The position numbers and the translations under genes were made by a program. A stretch of 64,000 nucleotides of DNA from Gemmatimonadaceae bacterium. GTDB lineage: Bacteria; Gemmatimonadota; Gemmatimonadetes; Gemmatimonadales; Gemmatimonadaceae. Under the pieces are notes generated by a model. The model ran no database searches, was not told the DNA's origin, and saw only the letters and a program-made list of their open reading frames with translations. Shown here piece after piece: positions 31,771-40,500 of the stretch. The number at the start of each line of letters is the position of its first letter. Within the stretch, counting starts at the first letter, position 1. The DNA is taken from assembly GCA_020852815.1 (NCBI GenBank), contig JADZAN010000036.1:1-64000 (forward strand). Direction: 5' to 3'.

Positions 31771-32520
31771 TCAGCGCTCGCGGCGGCCGTGGACGGCCGG
31801 ATCGTACAGCGATGTGTCGGGGACGCCGAGGGCGCGCGTCAACGCCAGGGAGAAGGCAATGTCGCCGACCTGGTCCGCATGGTGACCGTCCGAGCCCAAA
31901 GACAACCGCACGCCGGCATCGAGCACGCGCCGCACCAGGCGTTCGTGGGGGCGGTAGCGCGACGACACCTCGAAGACGAGTCCCGACTCGGCGAAGGCGC
32001 GCGCATACCGCTCCTCGTCCTCTTCCCGCCACAGCTCCTCGGCGGGGATTCCGCGGATGGGGAGCGGGAGGAGGGTGGGGTGCGCGATGAGGTCGACCGG
32101 CATGTCGCGGGCCAGGCGCTCCAGGTTGTCGACCAGCGCCACGACATAGGCGCTGGGGGCGAGCCCCTCGGGCCACTGGCGGGTGAAGACGCGCTGCAGC
32201 GAACCGTTTGGGAACCAGACCGCGTGCAGCGAGCCGATGGTGTGGGTGAAGCGCGCGTCCAGCGCCGGCGGAACCTCGCGCCAGAGGGCGTCATGCCAGC
32301 AGTACTCCGCCGAGCGAAGCGTGTCGCGCCCCTCCAGCGCCTCGAGGTACGCCTCGAGTCGTGGCACGGAGTCGATGGCGCCGTTCACGTCGCGCGACAC
32401 GTGATCGGCCACGGTGGGACGCACCCCGCGCGCGCGCACCGCGTCCAGCATCGCGTCGAGATCGAGGTGCCCGTCCGACCACGTCGTGTGGGCGTGGCAG
32501 TCGAGCGGCGCCCAGCTCAT
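31771..32520 (-). CDS. PHP-domain phosphoesterase (histidinol-phosphatase-like)
   Basis: 249 aa. The PHP fold starts with LDCHAHTTWSDGHLDL, the first metal-binding motif, then VADHVSRD, IAHPTLLPL, FEVSSRYRPHERLV and LGSDGHHADQVG near the end. Such proteins hydrolyse phosphomonoesters or nucleotide substrates; HisK-type histidinol phosphatase is one possibility. The ATG at 32518-32520 overlaps the PBP1A stop (ATGA), so translation is coupled. A longer upstream frame is a shadow of the PBP1A gene. Confidence 0.82.
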   Translation of the reverse strand: MSWAPLDCHAHTTWSDGHLDLDAMLDAVRARGVRPTVADHVSRDVNGAIDSVPRLEAYLEALEGRDTLRSAEYCWHDALWREVPPALDARFTHTIGSLHAVWFPNGSLQRVFTRQWPEGLAPSAYVVALVDNLERLARDMPVDLIAHPTLLPLPIRGIPAEELWREEDEERYARAFAESGLVFEVSSRYRPHERLVRRVLDAGVRLSLGSDGHHADQVGDIAFSLALTRALGVPDTSLYDPAVHGRRER

Positions 32521-34730
32521 CGCGCGTCCGGGATCCTGAAGGGATTGGCGGTGTCGGCGCGGGCGCGCGCGTTCGGCGCCGGTGCACCCGGCGGCAGGCG
32601 ACGGGCGGCATTCGCCTGTTTGTCGGTGGTATCGGCGGGGATGTGGAAGATGTCGCCTTCCGCGCCCCCGCACCCATCGTCGCTCTCCGTGCCGGCCAGG
32701 AAGTACTCGGCATACGTCCCGTTGGCGCCGCACGCTTCCTTCATGATCACCGACTCGGGGCGCGGCCAGTCCGGCGGCGACGGCTTGCGGCGATAGACCT
32801 CGAGCATGAGCTGCGTGTAGGCCGGCGCGGCCAGTCGCCCGCCCTGCGCGTTGGCCATGATCTTCTGCGGCTTGTCGAAGCCCATCCAGACGCCGGCCAC
32901 GAGGTCGGCCGTGTATCCCACGTACCAGACATCGGCGCCGTCGTTCGTCGTTCCGGTCTTCCCGGCCGAGGGAACGTGGAAGCCGGCCCCCCACACGCTC
33001 CCCGCCGCCGTGCCGCGCAGCACCACGTCCTTCATCATGCTCACCATCAGCCACGCCTCACCCGGGGCCAGCACCTGCGTGCGCGCCGGCTTGGGCTCCC
33101 AGATCACCTGTCCCTGCTGGTTCTCGACACGCAGGATCGCGTTAGGCTGCACGCGGGAGCCGAGGTTGGCAAACGTGCCGTAGCTGGCGATGAGCTCGAG
33201 CGGATAGACGTCGGCCGAGCCGATGAAGATCGACGGGTAGGGCGGGATGGGGGTGTTGATGCCGAAGCGCTTGGCCTCGTTGATGACGGCCTGCTCGCCG
33301 ATTTCCATCCCCGTGCGAATGGCGACGAGGTTGCGCGACTGGGCGAGGCCGCGCCGCATCGACATCGTCCCCTCGAACTTCATGTCGTAGTTCTGCGGGG
33401 TCCACTCGGTGCCGTCGACCTGCGGGACCGAGATGGGCGAGTCGTCGACGCGAGTGGCGGGGGTGCGGCCGGCCTGCACCGCCGCGGCGTACACGATGGG
33501 CTTGAAGGTGGAGCCGGGCTGCCGCAGCGCCTGCGTGGCGCGGTTGAACTTGGAGTCGTCGAAGTCGCGGCCGCCGATCATGGCCCGCACCGCCCCGGTG
33601 CGCGGCTCGATCACGACCACTGCACCCTGGATGTAGGGCGACTCGCTGGTCGCCGCTTCGCCGCTGCCGCCTCCCCTGGCCTGGTACTGCTCGTACGTCT
33701 GGTGATTCCACTTCCCGTACTTCCCGCCCTCGATGACGCGGAGCTGGTTTTCGAGGGCGCGATCGGCGGCGGTCTGGATGTCGAGGTCGAGCGAGGTGTA
33801 GACCTTGAGCCCCTCGTCGTAGAGTCGCGCGCCGAACTTCTTCTCCAGTTGCTGGCGCACCCACTCCACGAAGTACGGGGCGACGTCGCCCGACTCCACG
33901 CGTCTCGCCAGCTGCAACGGGTACGCCTTGGCCAGCGAGGCATCGCCATCGGTGACGGCGTCGCTGCGGCGCATCAGCTCGATGATCGTGTTGCGGCGCT
34001 GCACCGCGCGCTCGGGGAATCGGCGCGGGTTGTAGCGCCCCGGCGCCTTGGGCATCGCGGCCAGCGTGGCCGCCTCGGCCAGGTTGAGGTCGCGGACGTG
34101 CTTGCCGAAGTAACGCTGCGACGCCGTCTCGACGCCGTATGCCCCGCTCCCGAGGTTGATCTGGTTGAGGTACAGCTCGAGGATCTTGTCCTTGGGGTAG
34201 CGCGCCTCGATGTCACGGGCCACGCGCGCTTCCTTGACCTTGCGAATGACCGACTTCTCGCGCGACAGGTGCTCGGGAAAGATGTTCCTCGCCAGCTGCA
34301 TCGTGATGGTCGAGAAGCCCTCCTTGAAGTAGCCGGCGCGCAGGTTGCTCAGCACCGAGCCGGGCACGCGCAACCAGTCGATCCCCGAGTGCGAGTAGAA
34401 GCGCTTGTCCTCGGTGATCACGAAGGCGTCCTTGACCACCTGCGGAATATCGGTGATGCGGACCAGCGTGCGGCGCTCGAGCCCGAGTTCGGCCACGAAG
34501 CGCCCGTCGATGGCGTAGAGCTTGGACGTCTGCTTGGGCTGATAGCTCTCGAGGACCGCGATCGATGGGCAGCGGTTCCCGCGGCAAATGAGCGACCACA
34601 TCCCGTAGGCCCCGCCCAGTCCCACCGCCGCGCCGAACGTGATCCCGAGGGTGAGCACGCGCGTCGAGCGGGGATGCCGGGCGAACCAGGAGCTGCCGGA
34701 GCGTCGGGAAGGACGGGACGAGCTGGCCAT
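32517..34730 (-). CDS. Penicillin-binding protein 1A, bifunctional
   Basis: 737 aa. An N-terminal cytoplasmic basic stretch and a transmembrane helix (about 24-48) are followed by the GT51 glycosyltransferase domain (ITEDKRFYSHSGID with the catalytic Glu, STITMQLARN, KDKILELYLNQI). The transpeptidase has STFKP (nucleophile Ser), SRN and KTGTTNDGAD. The C-terminal tail is Pro/Ala-rich, with GCGG and acidic residues. It polymerises and crosslinks peptidoglycan. It is divergent from tyrS and translationally coupled to the downstream PHP gene. Confidence 0.93.
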   Translation of the reverse strand: MASSSRPSRRSGSSWFARHPRSTRVLTLGITFGAAVGLGGAYGMWSLICRGNRCPSIAVLESYQPKQTSKLYAIDGRFVAELGLERRTLVRITDIPQVVKDAFVITEDKRFYSHSGIDWLRVPGSVLSNLRAGYFKEGFSTITMQLARNIFPEHLSREKSVIRKVKEARVARDIEARYPKDKILELYLNQINLGSGAYGVETASQRYFGKHVRDLNLAEAATLAAMPKAPGRYNPRRFPERAVQRRNTIIELMRRSDAVTDGDASLAKAYPLQLARRVESGDVAPYFVEWVRQQLEKKFGARLYDEGLKVYTSLDLDIQTAADRALENQLRVIEGGKYGKWNHQTYEQYQARGGGSGEAATSESPYIQGAVVVIEPRTGAVRAMIGGRDFDDSKFNRATQALRQPGSTFKPIVYAAAVQAGRTPATRVDDSPISVPQVDGTEWTPQNYDMKFEGTMSMRRGLAQSRNLVAIRTGMEIGEQAVINEAKRFGINTPIPPYPSIFIGSADVYPLELIASYGTFANLGSRVQPNAILRVENQQGQVIWEPKPARTQVLAPGEAWLMVSMMKDVVLRGTAAGSVWGAGFHVPSAGKTGTTNDGADVWYVGYTADLVAGVWMGFDKPQKIMANAQGGRLAAPAYTQLMLEVYRRKPSPPDWPRPESVIMKEACGANGTYAEYFLAGTESDDGCGGAEGDIFHIPADTTDKQANAARRLPPGAPAPNARARADTANPFRIPDAR

Positions 34731-34809
34731 GCGGCGGGGTGAGGCGTTGGGGAGGTGAAGCTAACCCGCGATCTGCGAGGCGGGCAATTCAGCGGTCTTC
34801 ATGCGCGGT

Positions 34810-34815
34810 TATCTT
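34810..34815 (+). promoter_or_regulatory. Putative -10 element for a leaderless tyrS transcript
   Basis: TATCTT ends exactly 6 nt before the ATG at 34822, so transcription would start at or very near the initiator A. There is no Shine-Dalgarno. No convincing -35 hexamer is visible (ATTCAG at 17-nt spacing). Confidence 0.4.
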
Positions 34816-34821
34816 GCGCGC

Positions 34822-36096
34822 ATGACTCGTCCCTTCCTCGACGAGCTCGCCTGGCGCGGGCTCCTCTTCCAGCATACCGAAGGCGCCACGCGGGCGCTCG
34901 CCGGCACGGGCGTCGTGGGCTACTGCGGCTTCGACCCCACCGGGTCGAGCCTGCACATCGGCAACCTGGTCCCCGTCATGGGGCTGGTGCACCTCCAGCG
35001 CGCGGGGCACTACCCGGTGGCACTGGTCGGGGGTGGGACGGGGATGATCGGCGACCCGAGCGGGAAGAGCGCCGAGCGCAACCTGCTGACGCTGGAGCAG
35101 GTGGGCGCGAATGCGTCGTCGATCCAGGGGCAGCTGGAGCGGTTCCTCGACTTCGAGGGAGCGTACGCGGCGCGCATGCGCAACAACGCCGACTGGCTGA
35201 TGTCGATCTCCCTGGTGGACTTTTTGCGCGACACGGGGAAGCACTTCAGCATCAACCAGATGATGGCCAAGGACTCGGTGAAGTCGCGGCTGGAGACGGG
35301 GATCTCATACACCGAGTTCAGCTACATGCTCCTGCAGGCATACGATTTCCTCGAGCTCAACCGTCGCGACGGGGTGACGTTGCAGCTGGGAGGGAGCGAC
35401 CAGTGGGGGAACATCACGGCGGGGACGGAGCTGATCCGCAAGCACGCGGGGCTCGAGGCGCACGGCGTGACGCTGCCGCTGGTCACGAACGCCGACGGGA
35501 GCAAGTTCGGGAAGACGGCCGCGGGGACGAGCGTCTGGCTCGACCCGGCGCGCACGTCGCCGTACAAGTTCTTCCAGTACTGGATCAACTGCGACGACCG
35601 TGACGTGGGGCGCTACCTGCGGATGTTCTCGCTGCTGGACAAGGAGGCGATCGAGGCCTTCGACGCCCAGGTGGCGAGCGCGCCGGAGCAGCGCGAGGCC
35701 CAGGCGGCGCTGGCGGCCGACGTGACGACGCGGGTGCATGGCGCGGACGCGACCGCCGCGGCGCGCGAGGCGTCGCGCGTGGTGTTCGACCGCAAGCTGG
35801 ACCCGCGCACGTTGCGGCTGCCGGTGCTGGCGATGTTGTGGGAGGAGCTGCCGCACGCGACCCTGCCGCCGGGCGACGACGCGCCGGTGTCGGTGGTCGA
35901 CGTCCTGGCCGAGACGGGGCTGGTCAAGAGCAAGGGGGATGCCCGCCGACAGCTGCAACAGGGAGCGGTAACGGTCAACGGGCGCAAGCTCGCCGCCGAC
36001 GAAACCACCGTCCCGCGGCACGAAGCGCTGGCGGGGGGCTACTTCCTGGTGCGGAAGGGGGGGCGCGACGTGGCGCTGGCGCGCGCCGGAGCCTAA
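34822..36096 (+). CDS. tyrS: Tyrosyl-tRNA synthetase
   Basis: 424 aa class I synthetase. It charges tRNA-Tyr. The Rossmann fold has GFDPTGSSLHIGNLVPVM (HIGH-type HIGN), GGGTGMIGDPSGKS, QLGGSDQWGNI with the tyrosine-binding residues, and SKFGKTAAG as the KMSKS-type loop (KFGKT). A C-terminal S4-like RNA-binding domain follows (LVKSKGDARRQLQQGAVTVNG). The ATG at 34822 is preferred over 34801 because homologues start near it and TATCTT is 6 nt upstream. Its stop TAA lies within the octamer GCCTAACG (36092-36099). Confidence 0.95.
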   Translation: MTRPFLDELAWRGLLFQHTEGATRALAGTGVVGYCGFDPTGSSLHIGNLVPVMGLVHLQRAGHYPVALVGGGTGMIGDPSGKSAERNLLTLEQVGANASSIQGQLERFLDFEGAYAARMRNNADWLMSISLVDFLRDTGKHFSINQMMAKDSVKSRLETGISYTEFSYMLLQAYDFLELNRRDGVTLQLGGSDQWGNITAGTELIRKHAGLEAHGVTLPLVTNADGSKFGKTAAGTSVWLDPARTSPYKFFQYWINCDDRDVGRYLRMFSLLDKEAIEAFDAQVASAPEQREAQAALAADVTTRVHGADATAAAREASRVVFDRKLDPRTLRLPVLAMLWEELPHATLPPGDDAPVSVVDVLAETGLVKSKGDARRQLQQGAVTVNGRKLAADETTVPRHEALAGGYFLVRKGGRDVALARAGA

Positions 36097-36114
36097 CGAG
36101 CAGGCGCCGGCGGG

Positions 36115-37344
36115 TCAGGCCCGGTCCGTCGCCCGCTCCAGCACGTCGAGCGCGTACGTCACGTGCTCGCCCGGCGTGAACCAGTGCGGCGAGAGGCGGA
36201 TGGCCCCCTCCCGCAGCGAGTGCGCCACCCCAGCCGCGCTGAGCGCCGCGCTGGCGCGTGACGGGTCCGGCGGCACGAGCGCGACGATCCCCGAGCGCCT
36301 CGCGGGCTCGCTGGACGAGACGAGCTGCACGCGCGCGTGCGCCGCTGCCCAGTCGTAGAGGTGCGCCACGTGCCGGGCGATGCGCGCCGCGGCGACCGAT
36401 GGGCCCACCTCGAAGAAGAGGTCGAGCGCGGCGTTGAGCGCGGCGAACTCCTGGAACGGGAGCGTCACGACCTCGAAGCGGCGCGCATCGTCGCGATAGG
36501 TGAAGCGGTAGTCGAGCATGCGCGTGAAGTCATCAGACCCCTGCACCGACATCCACCCCACATCGCTGGGCTCGAGCTGCGTCACGAGCCCCTGCCGCAC
36601 GTAGACGAAGCCCGTCCCCCACGGCGACACGAGCCACTTCTGGCAGCCGCAGGCAAGGATGTCGACGTCGAGCGAGGACAGGTCGAGGGTGAGCGCGCCA
36701 AGTCCCTGGATGGCGTCGACGACGAAGGTGATCCCCCGCTCGCGGCAGGCGCGCCCCAGGCGCGCCAAGTCGAGCGTGTAGCCGGTCTCGAACGAGACCC
36801 ACGACAGGACGAGGACGCGCACCCCCGGCCGGTCGAGGGCGGCGAGGATCGCCGCCTCGTCGGCGAGGCGCCCTACACAGGGAATGCGGTCGAACACCAC
36901 CCCCCGCGCCCTGGCCAGCGCCATCCAGGTGTAGATGTTCGACGGGAACTCGCGGTCGCTGGTGACCACGACGTCGCGCTCGCGCAGGTCGAGCGCGCGC
37001 GCGGCGAGGTTGAGGCCGTAGCTCGTGTTGGTCATCAGCGCAATCTCGGTGGGCGCGGCCCCCACCAGCCGGGCGAGCAGCTCGCGCGAGCGCGCAACGG
37101 TCCCGAACTGGAACTCCTGCGTGATGGTCCACGGCTCGGCGCGCATCGCGTTGAAGTCGGCAAGCGCGCGCAACGCCGACTCGGGGAGCGGCCCCGTGGA
37201 GGCATTGTTGAGGAAGGCGATCCCGGGGCGCCGCACGCGGGGAAACTCGCGCGCCGCCACCGCGTCGAGCGTGGCGAACGCCGCCTGGGTGGTCGCGCGG
37301 GTCTCGTCAGGTGCAATGGTCATGGGGATGGCCGGGCCGTTCAT
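36115..37344 (-). CDS. Class V aminotransferase (cysteine-desulfurase-like PLP enzyme)
   Basis: 409 aa. Fold type I, class V: AFLNNASTGPLP near the N-terminus, MTNTSYGLNLAARAL, VVVTSDREFPSN, VVDAIQGLGALTLDL and the PLP Lys in ILACGCQKWLVSPWGTGF. The pattern fits isopenicillin-epimerase-like or selenocysteine-lyase-like members; the C-terminal cysteine loop of true IscS/SufS desulfurases is absent. Its ATG at 37344 overlaps the acyltransferase stop (ATGA), so it is the last gene of the envelope operon. The natural substrate is unknown. Confidence 0.8.
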   Translation of the reverse strand: MNGPAIPMTIAPDETRATTQAAFATLDAVAAREFPRVRRPGIAFLNNASTGPLPESALRALADFNAMRAEPWTITQEFQFGTVARSRELLARLVGAAPTEIALMTNTSYGLNLAARALDLRERDVVVTSDREFPSNIYTWMALARARGVVFDRIPCVGRLADEAAILAALDRPGVRVLVLSWVSFETGYTLDLARLGRACRERGITFVVDAIQGLGALTLDLSSLDVDILACGCQKWLVSPWGTGFVYVRQGLVTQLEPSDVGWMSVQGSDDFTRMLDYRFTYRDDARRFEVVTLPFQEFAALNAALDLFFEVGPSVAAARIARHVAHLYDWAAAHARVQLVSSSEPARRSGIVALVPPDPSRASAALSAAGVAHSLREGAIRLSPHWFTPGEHVTYALDVLERATDRA

Positions 37345-38381
37345 CGGGGTTCGCGCAGCTCGACTGGCGTGTCGGGCGGTTGTCGCTTCCAGCGGCGATG
37401 ATGCCAGAAGTACTGCTCGGGGTAGCGACGGACCACGCGCTCGAGTGCCGCGGTGAAGCGCGCCACCGTCTCGTCCACGTCGCGCTCGCGATCGCCGGTG
37501 TCGGCCGGCTCGATCTCGGTGGCGAAGAACCGGTACTTGCCGCTGGGCTGCAACAGCGCGCCGACGAAGATGATGGGGACCTTGTAGCGGAGCGCAAACA
37601 CCGCCGGTCCCTTGGGTGTCTTGGCCGGCCGACCAAAGAAGGGGACATACGACGAAGCGAGTCCCATCACCCCCTGGTCGGCGATGAGCCCCACCAGGCG
37701 CCCCTCCTTCATCGAGCGCGGGATGCGACGCACCGCCTCGTTGTCGTACACGACGGTGATCCCCGCCGAGGTCCGGGCCTCGTTCACGAAGGCATCGAAC
37801 AGTTGGTTGTTCATGCGACGCGCCACCGCATCGGTCGGGATGCCGCGCGCCACGAGGTACGCCCCCGTGAGTTCCCAGCTCCCCACATGCCCCGCAAAGG
37901 CGATGATGCCGCGCCCATCGACGAGGTGCCTCCGGATGATGTCGATGTCCGACTCGTCCTCGAACATCGAGAGCACGCCGTCGCGCCCGAGCCGCCCCAC
38001 GAGCGCCGCCTCCACGAAGACGCGTCCGATGTGCGCGTAGGCCCGCTTCGCGATCGTGCGGACCTGCCTGTCATCGAGGCCGGGAAAGGCGGCGGCAATC
38101 TGCCGCGTCACCACGCGCTTGCGGATCCCTAACGGCCAATAGCCGAGCATCCCGATGCGCTCGCCCACGCGCCGCGCCTGGTCCAGCGGCATCGTCGACA
38201 GCCATCCCACCAACCCCTTGGCAATCGCGAACTGCGCGCGATGCGCGAGCGTTGGCGGGCGCTGGCTCGGCGCGACGGCCGCGCCCCGGGCGACGCGTGC
38301 CGCGGGAGTGGGCGCTGCGGTGCTCGCGGGAGTGGGCGCGGACGTGGGTGCGATGGGGGGCGGGTCGTTCGGTGCGTCCAC
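37341..38381 (-). CDS. Lysophospholipid acyltransferase, LpxL/HtrB family
   Basis: 346 aa. Lipid A biosynthesis acyltransferase type: the catalytic HX4E motif is in AFAGHVGSWELTGAY, followed by GIPTDAVARRMNN, then LIADQGVMG and the end YFWHHRRWKRQPP. It adds a secondary acyl chain to lipid A or a precursor at the inner membrane. The start is taken as the GTG at 38379-38381, two bases after the preceding glycosyltransferase stop. The N-terminal 45 residues are a Pro/Ala/Thr-rich extension before the acyltransferase domain. Confidence 0.85.
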   Translation of the reverse strand: MDAPNDPPPIAPTSAPTPASTAAPTPAARVARGAAVAPSQRPPTLAHRAQFAIAKGLVGWLSTMPLDQARRVGERIGMLGYWPLGIRKRVVTRQIAAAFPGLDDRQVRTIAKRAYAHIGRVFVEAALVGRLGRDGVLSMFEDESDIDIIRRHLVDGRGIIAFAGHVGSWELTGAYLVARGIPTDAVARRMNNQLFDAFVNEARTSAGITVVYDNEAVRRIPRSMKEGRLVGLIADQGVMGLASSYVPFFGRPAKTPKGPAVFALRYKVPIIFVGALLQPSGKYRFFATEIEPADTGDRERDVDETVARFTAALERVVRRYPEQYFWHHRRWKRQPPDTPVELREPR

Positions 38382-38383
38382 GT

Positions 38384-39565
38384 TCAGCGACGGGGAGAGG
38401 AGGTGACGACGGTGCGCGTGAAGTCGAGCGTCTCGCGCGCCACGCGATCCCAATTGTAATGGGATTCGACGGCTCTCCGCCCTGCGTTCCCCATGGAAGT
38501 GCGCAACTCGGAGTCGCCCAGGAGGCGACGCAGCGCCGACGACACCGCCGCCACGTCGTTGGGGGCGACCACGAAGCCGCTCTCGCCGTCGCGCACCGCC
38601 GATCGCACGCCGCCCGAATCGCCGGCAATGCACGGGGTCGCGCTGGCCGATGCCTCGACAAAGGCGAGCCCGAACCCCTCGGCGTTGATCGCGCTGTCGA
38701 CGCGCGACAGCCCGACGTAGACATCGGCCGTGGCATACGCCTCGGCGATCGCCTCGTCGGGGAGTGCGCCCGTCAGGTGCACACGCGCCCCGATGCCGAG
38801 GGCATCGGCCAGGGCGCGGAGGCGAGCGCCGTCCTCGCCATCGCCCACCACCACGTAGTGCGTGTCGCCGTACGATGGGCCAAGCGCGCCAATGGCGCGG
38901 ATCGCCGTGTCCTGCCCCTTGTGCGGCACCAGCCGTGCAACGGTGAGGATGAGCGGCGCGTTGCCTATCCCGAGTTTGGTGCGCAGGGCGCGCGTGTCGC
39001 GAGCGGGATGGAACTGCACGGGATCGGTGCCAAGGTCGATGGCGGCGACCGGTGGGGGATCGCCGATGCCGACGTCCGCCATCACCTCGCGGGCGAGCGC
39101 GGCGCTCCACTGCGAAATGGCGACAACTCCGGCCGCACGCCCGAGGATGTCGCGCGCCGACCAGCGCTTGACGAGCGAGCGGGCGGTCTTCTGGCGCTCG
39201 CGCAGGAGGTCACCGCCGTAGACGTAGACGAGGTACGGCGTGGGAGCGCGGCGCGTGGCGATCGCGATGGCGTAGCCGCAGGGGCGGATGTTGCCGAGGT
39301 GAACGACGTCGACGCCATCGCCGATGAGCCGGGTGAGGTGCGACGACCAGGTGAGCTGTGACGAGAATCGCTTGGCGGCGGCGAAGGGGAACGGCTCGCG
39401 CGCAATGCGATAGGGTTCGCCGCGGTCGAACGCAGCGGCGTGGGGGGCGGCGACGGTAGAGACGACGAGGGAGTCTGGGGCGAAGCGCCGACAGAGTTCG
39501 ACGTGCCGGCGTGCCATGCCGCCGAGGTCTGGGGCGAAGTCCTGAGTGACGAAGAGGTGACGCAT
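38384..39565 (-). CDS. Glycosyltransferase family 4 protein
   Basis: 393 aa. GT-B fold. Begins MRHLFVTQDFAPDLGGMARR, a typical GT4 N-terminus with the GGM loop. It has VHLGNIRPCGY, VARLVPHKGQDTAIRAI and the C-terminal nucleotide-sugar motif region EGFGLAFVEASASATPCIAGDSGG (EX7E pattern). It probably adds a sugar to the LPS core or a surface glycolipid, given its place in the msbA-lpxL operon. The ATG at 39565 is 5 nt after the GT2 stop. Confidence 0.88.
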   Translation of the reverse strand: MRHLFVTQDFAPDLGGMARRHVELCRRFAPDSLVVSTVAAPHAAAFDRGEPYRIAREPFPFAAAKRFSSQLTWSSHLTRLIGDGVDVVHLGNIRPCGYAIAIATRRAPTPYLVYVYGGDLLRERQKTARSLVKRWSARDILGRAAGVVAISQWSAALAREVMADVGIGDPPPVAAIDLGTDPVQFHPARDTRALRTKLGIGNAPLILTVARLVPHKGQDTAIRAIGALGPSYGDTHYVVVGDGEDGARLRALADALGIGARVHLTGALPDEAIAEAYATADVYVGLSRVDSAINAEGFGLAFVEASASATPCIAGDSGGVRSAVRDGESGFVVAPNDVAAVSSALRRLLGDSELRTSMGNAGRRAVESHYNWDRVARETLDFTRTVVTSSPRR

Positions 39566-39570
39566 GGGGG

Positions 39571-40500
39571 TTAACGTGTCTTTGGGGGGGGCCCCCCACG
39601 CCTCTCCACCGCCTTCTCCACCGCCCTCTCCACCGCCCTCTCCACCGCCCACAACTGCGCGTACTTCGCCGCCACGCTCACCCCCGCGAGCGTCGCCAGC
39701 ACCACGCCGTGCATCCCGTCGCGCCACCCGCCGCGCAGTACCAGCATGCTCATCGACCGCGCCACCGGCCGCAGCAACAGGTCGCTCACGCCCGCACGCC
39801 GCCCACGCGCGTGATGCTGCTCCGCCCACGCGCGCGAGTAGCGAGCGAGCTTCGCCATGTACTCATCCAGCGACGCGTACGGCGTATGCAACAGCGACTC
39901 GCGCAGCAGTCCCACCGCCCCCTCCACGATCACGTGCTCGTGCACCGGTCGCTCGTCGTAGCGCAGCGACGCATCGAACAGGCGCACCGGGCGGTCACGT
40001 TCCCATCCGCCATGCAGGATCTCACGCCCGAGGAAGAAGTTGCGGCGTCGCGCCCGGTACGCGCGGCACGCCGGGCCATCGCCCGGCGCCGCGTTCGTTC
40101 CGCCCACCTCGCGCGTTGCGCCTGCCGGCGCGCCTGTCGTTGCGCCTGTGGCTGCAACCGTCGGCGCGCCCACGAGCCCCGCCACCTCGACACCTAACGC
40201 CGGCGTTCCGCGCTCATCGGCATCGACGACCAGGATCCATCGCTCCGTTGCGCGCGCGATCGCCGCGTTGCGTTGCGCCCCGATGGTCGTGAACGGATGC
40301 GAGAAGACGGTTGCCCCCGCGTCCTGTGCCTCACGCACCGTGTCGTCGGTCGAGTCGTTCTCGACGACGATGATCTCGCGCGCCCATGCCACGCTGCGCA
40401 CGCAATCGCCGATCTCTCCCGCCTCGTTGCGCGCGGCGATCACGACGCTTACCGGAACCGCCCCGCGTGCGACGATCCCGTCCGGCGCTGCCGCTGTCAC
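39571..40500 (-). CDS. Glycosyltransferase family 2 protein, WaaE/KdtX-like
   Basis: 309 aa. GT-A fold: VSVVIAARNEAGEIGDCV, IIVVENDSTDDT, GAQRNAAI and the DXD-like ILVVDADERG. The body resembles the LPS core glucosyltransferase WaaE family (RRRNFFLGREILHGGWERDRPVRLF and RPVHEHVIVEG). A linker of Ala/Thr/Gly repeats (about 108-140) is inserted after the DXD. The C-terminus ends in a repeat beginning AVERAVERAVEKAVERR, an amphipathic helix not part of the catalytic fold. The start is a GTG overlapping the previous stop (GTGA). Confidence 0.85.
   Translation of the reverse strand: MTAAAPDGIVARGAVPVSVVIAARNEAGEIGDCVRSVAWAREIIVVENDSTDDTVREAQDAGATVFSHPFTTIGAQRNAAIARATERWILVVDADERGTPALGVEVAGLVGAPTVAATGATTGAPAGATREVGGTNAAPGDGPACRAYRARRRNFFLGREILHGGWERDRPVRLFDASLRYDERPVHEHVIVEGAVGLLRESLLHTPYASLDEYMAKLARYSRAWAEQHHARGRRAGVSDLLLRPVARSMSMLVLRGGWRDGMHGVVLATLAGVSVAAKYAQLWAVERAVERAVEKAVERRGGPPPKTR

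Noticed and set aside
36337-37401. 354-codon plus-strand frame opposite the class V aminotransferase
   Set aside because: Antisense shadow; the aminotransferase has a PLP Lys and conserved motifs.
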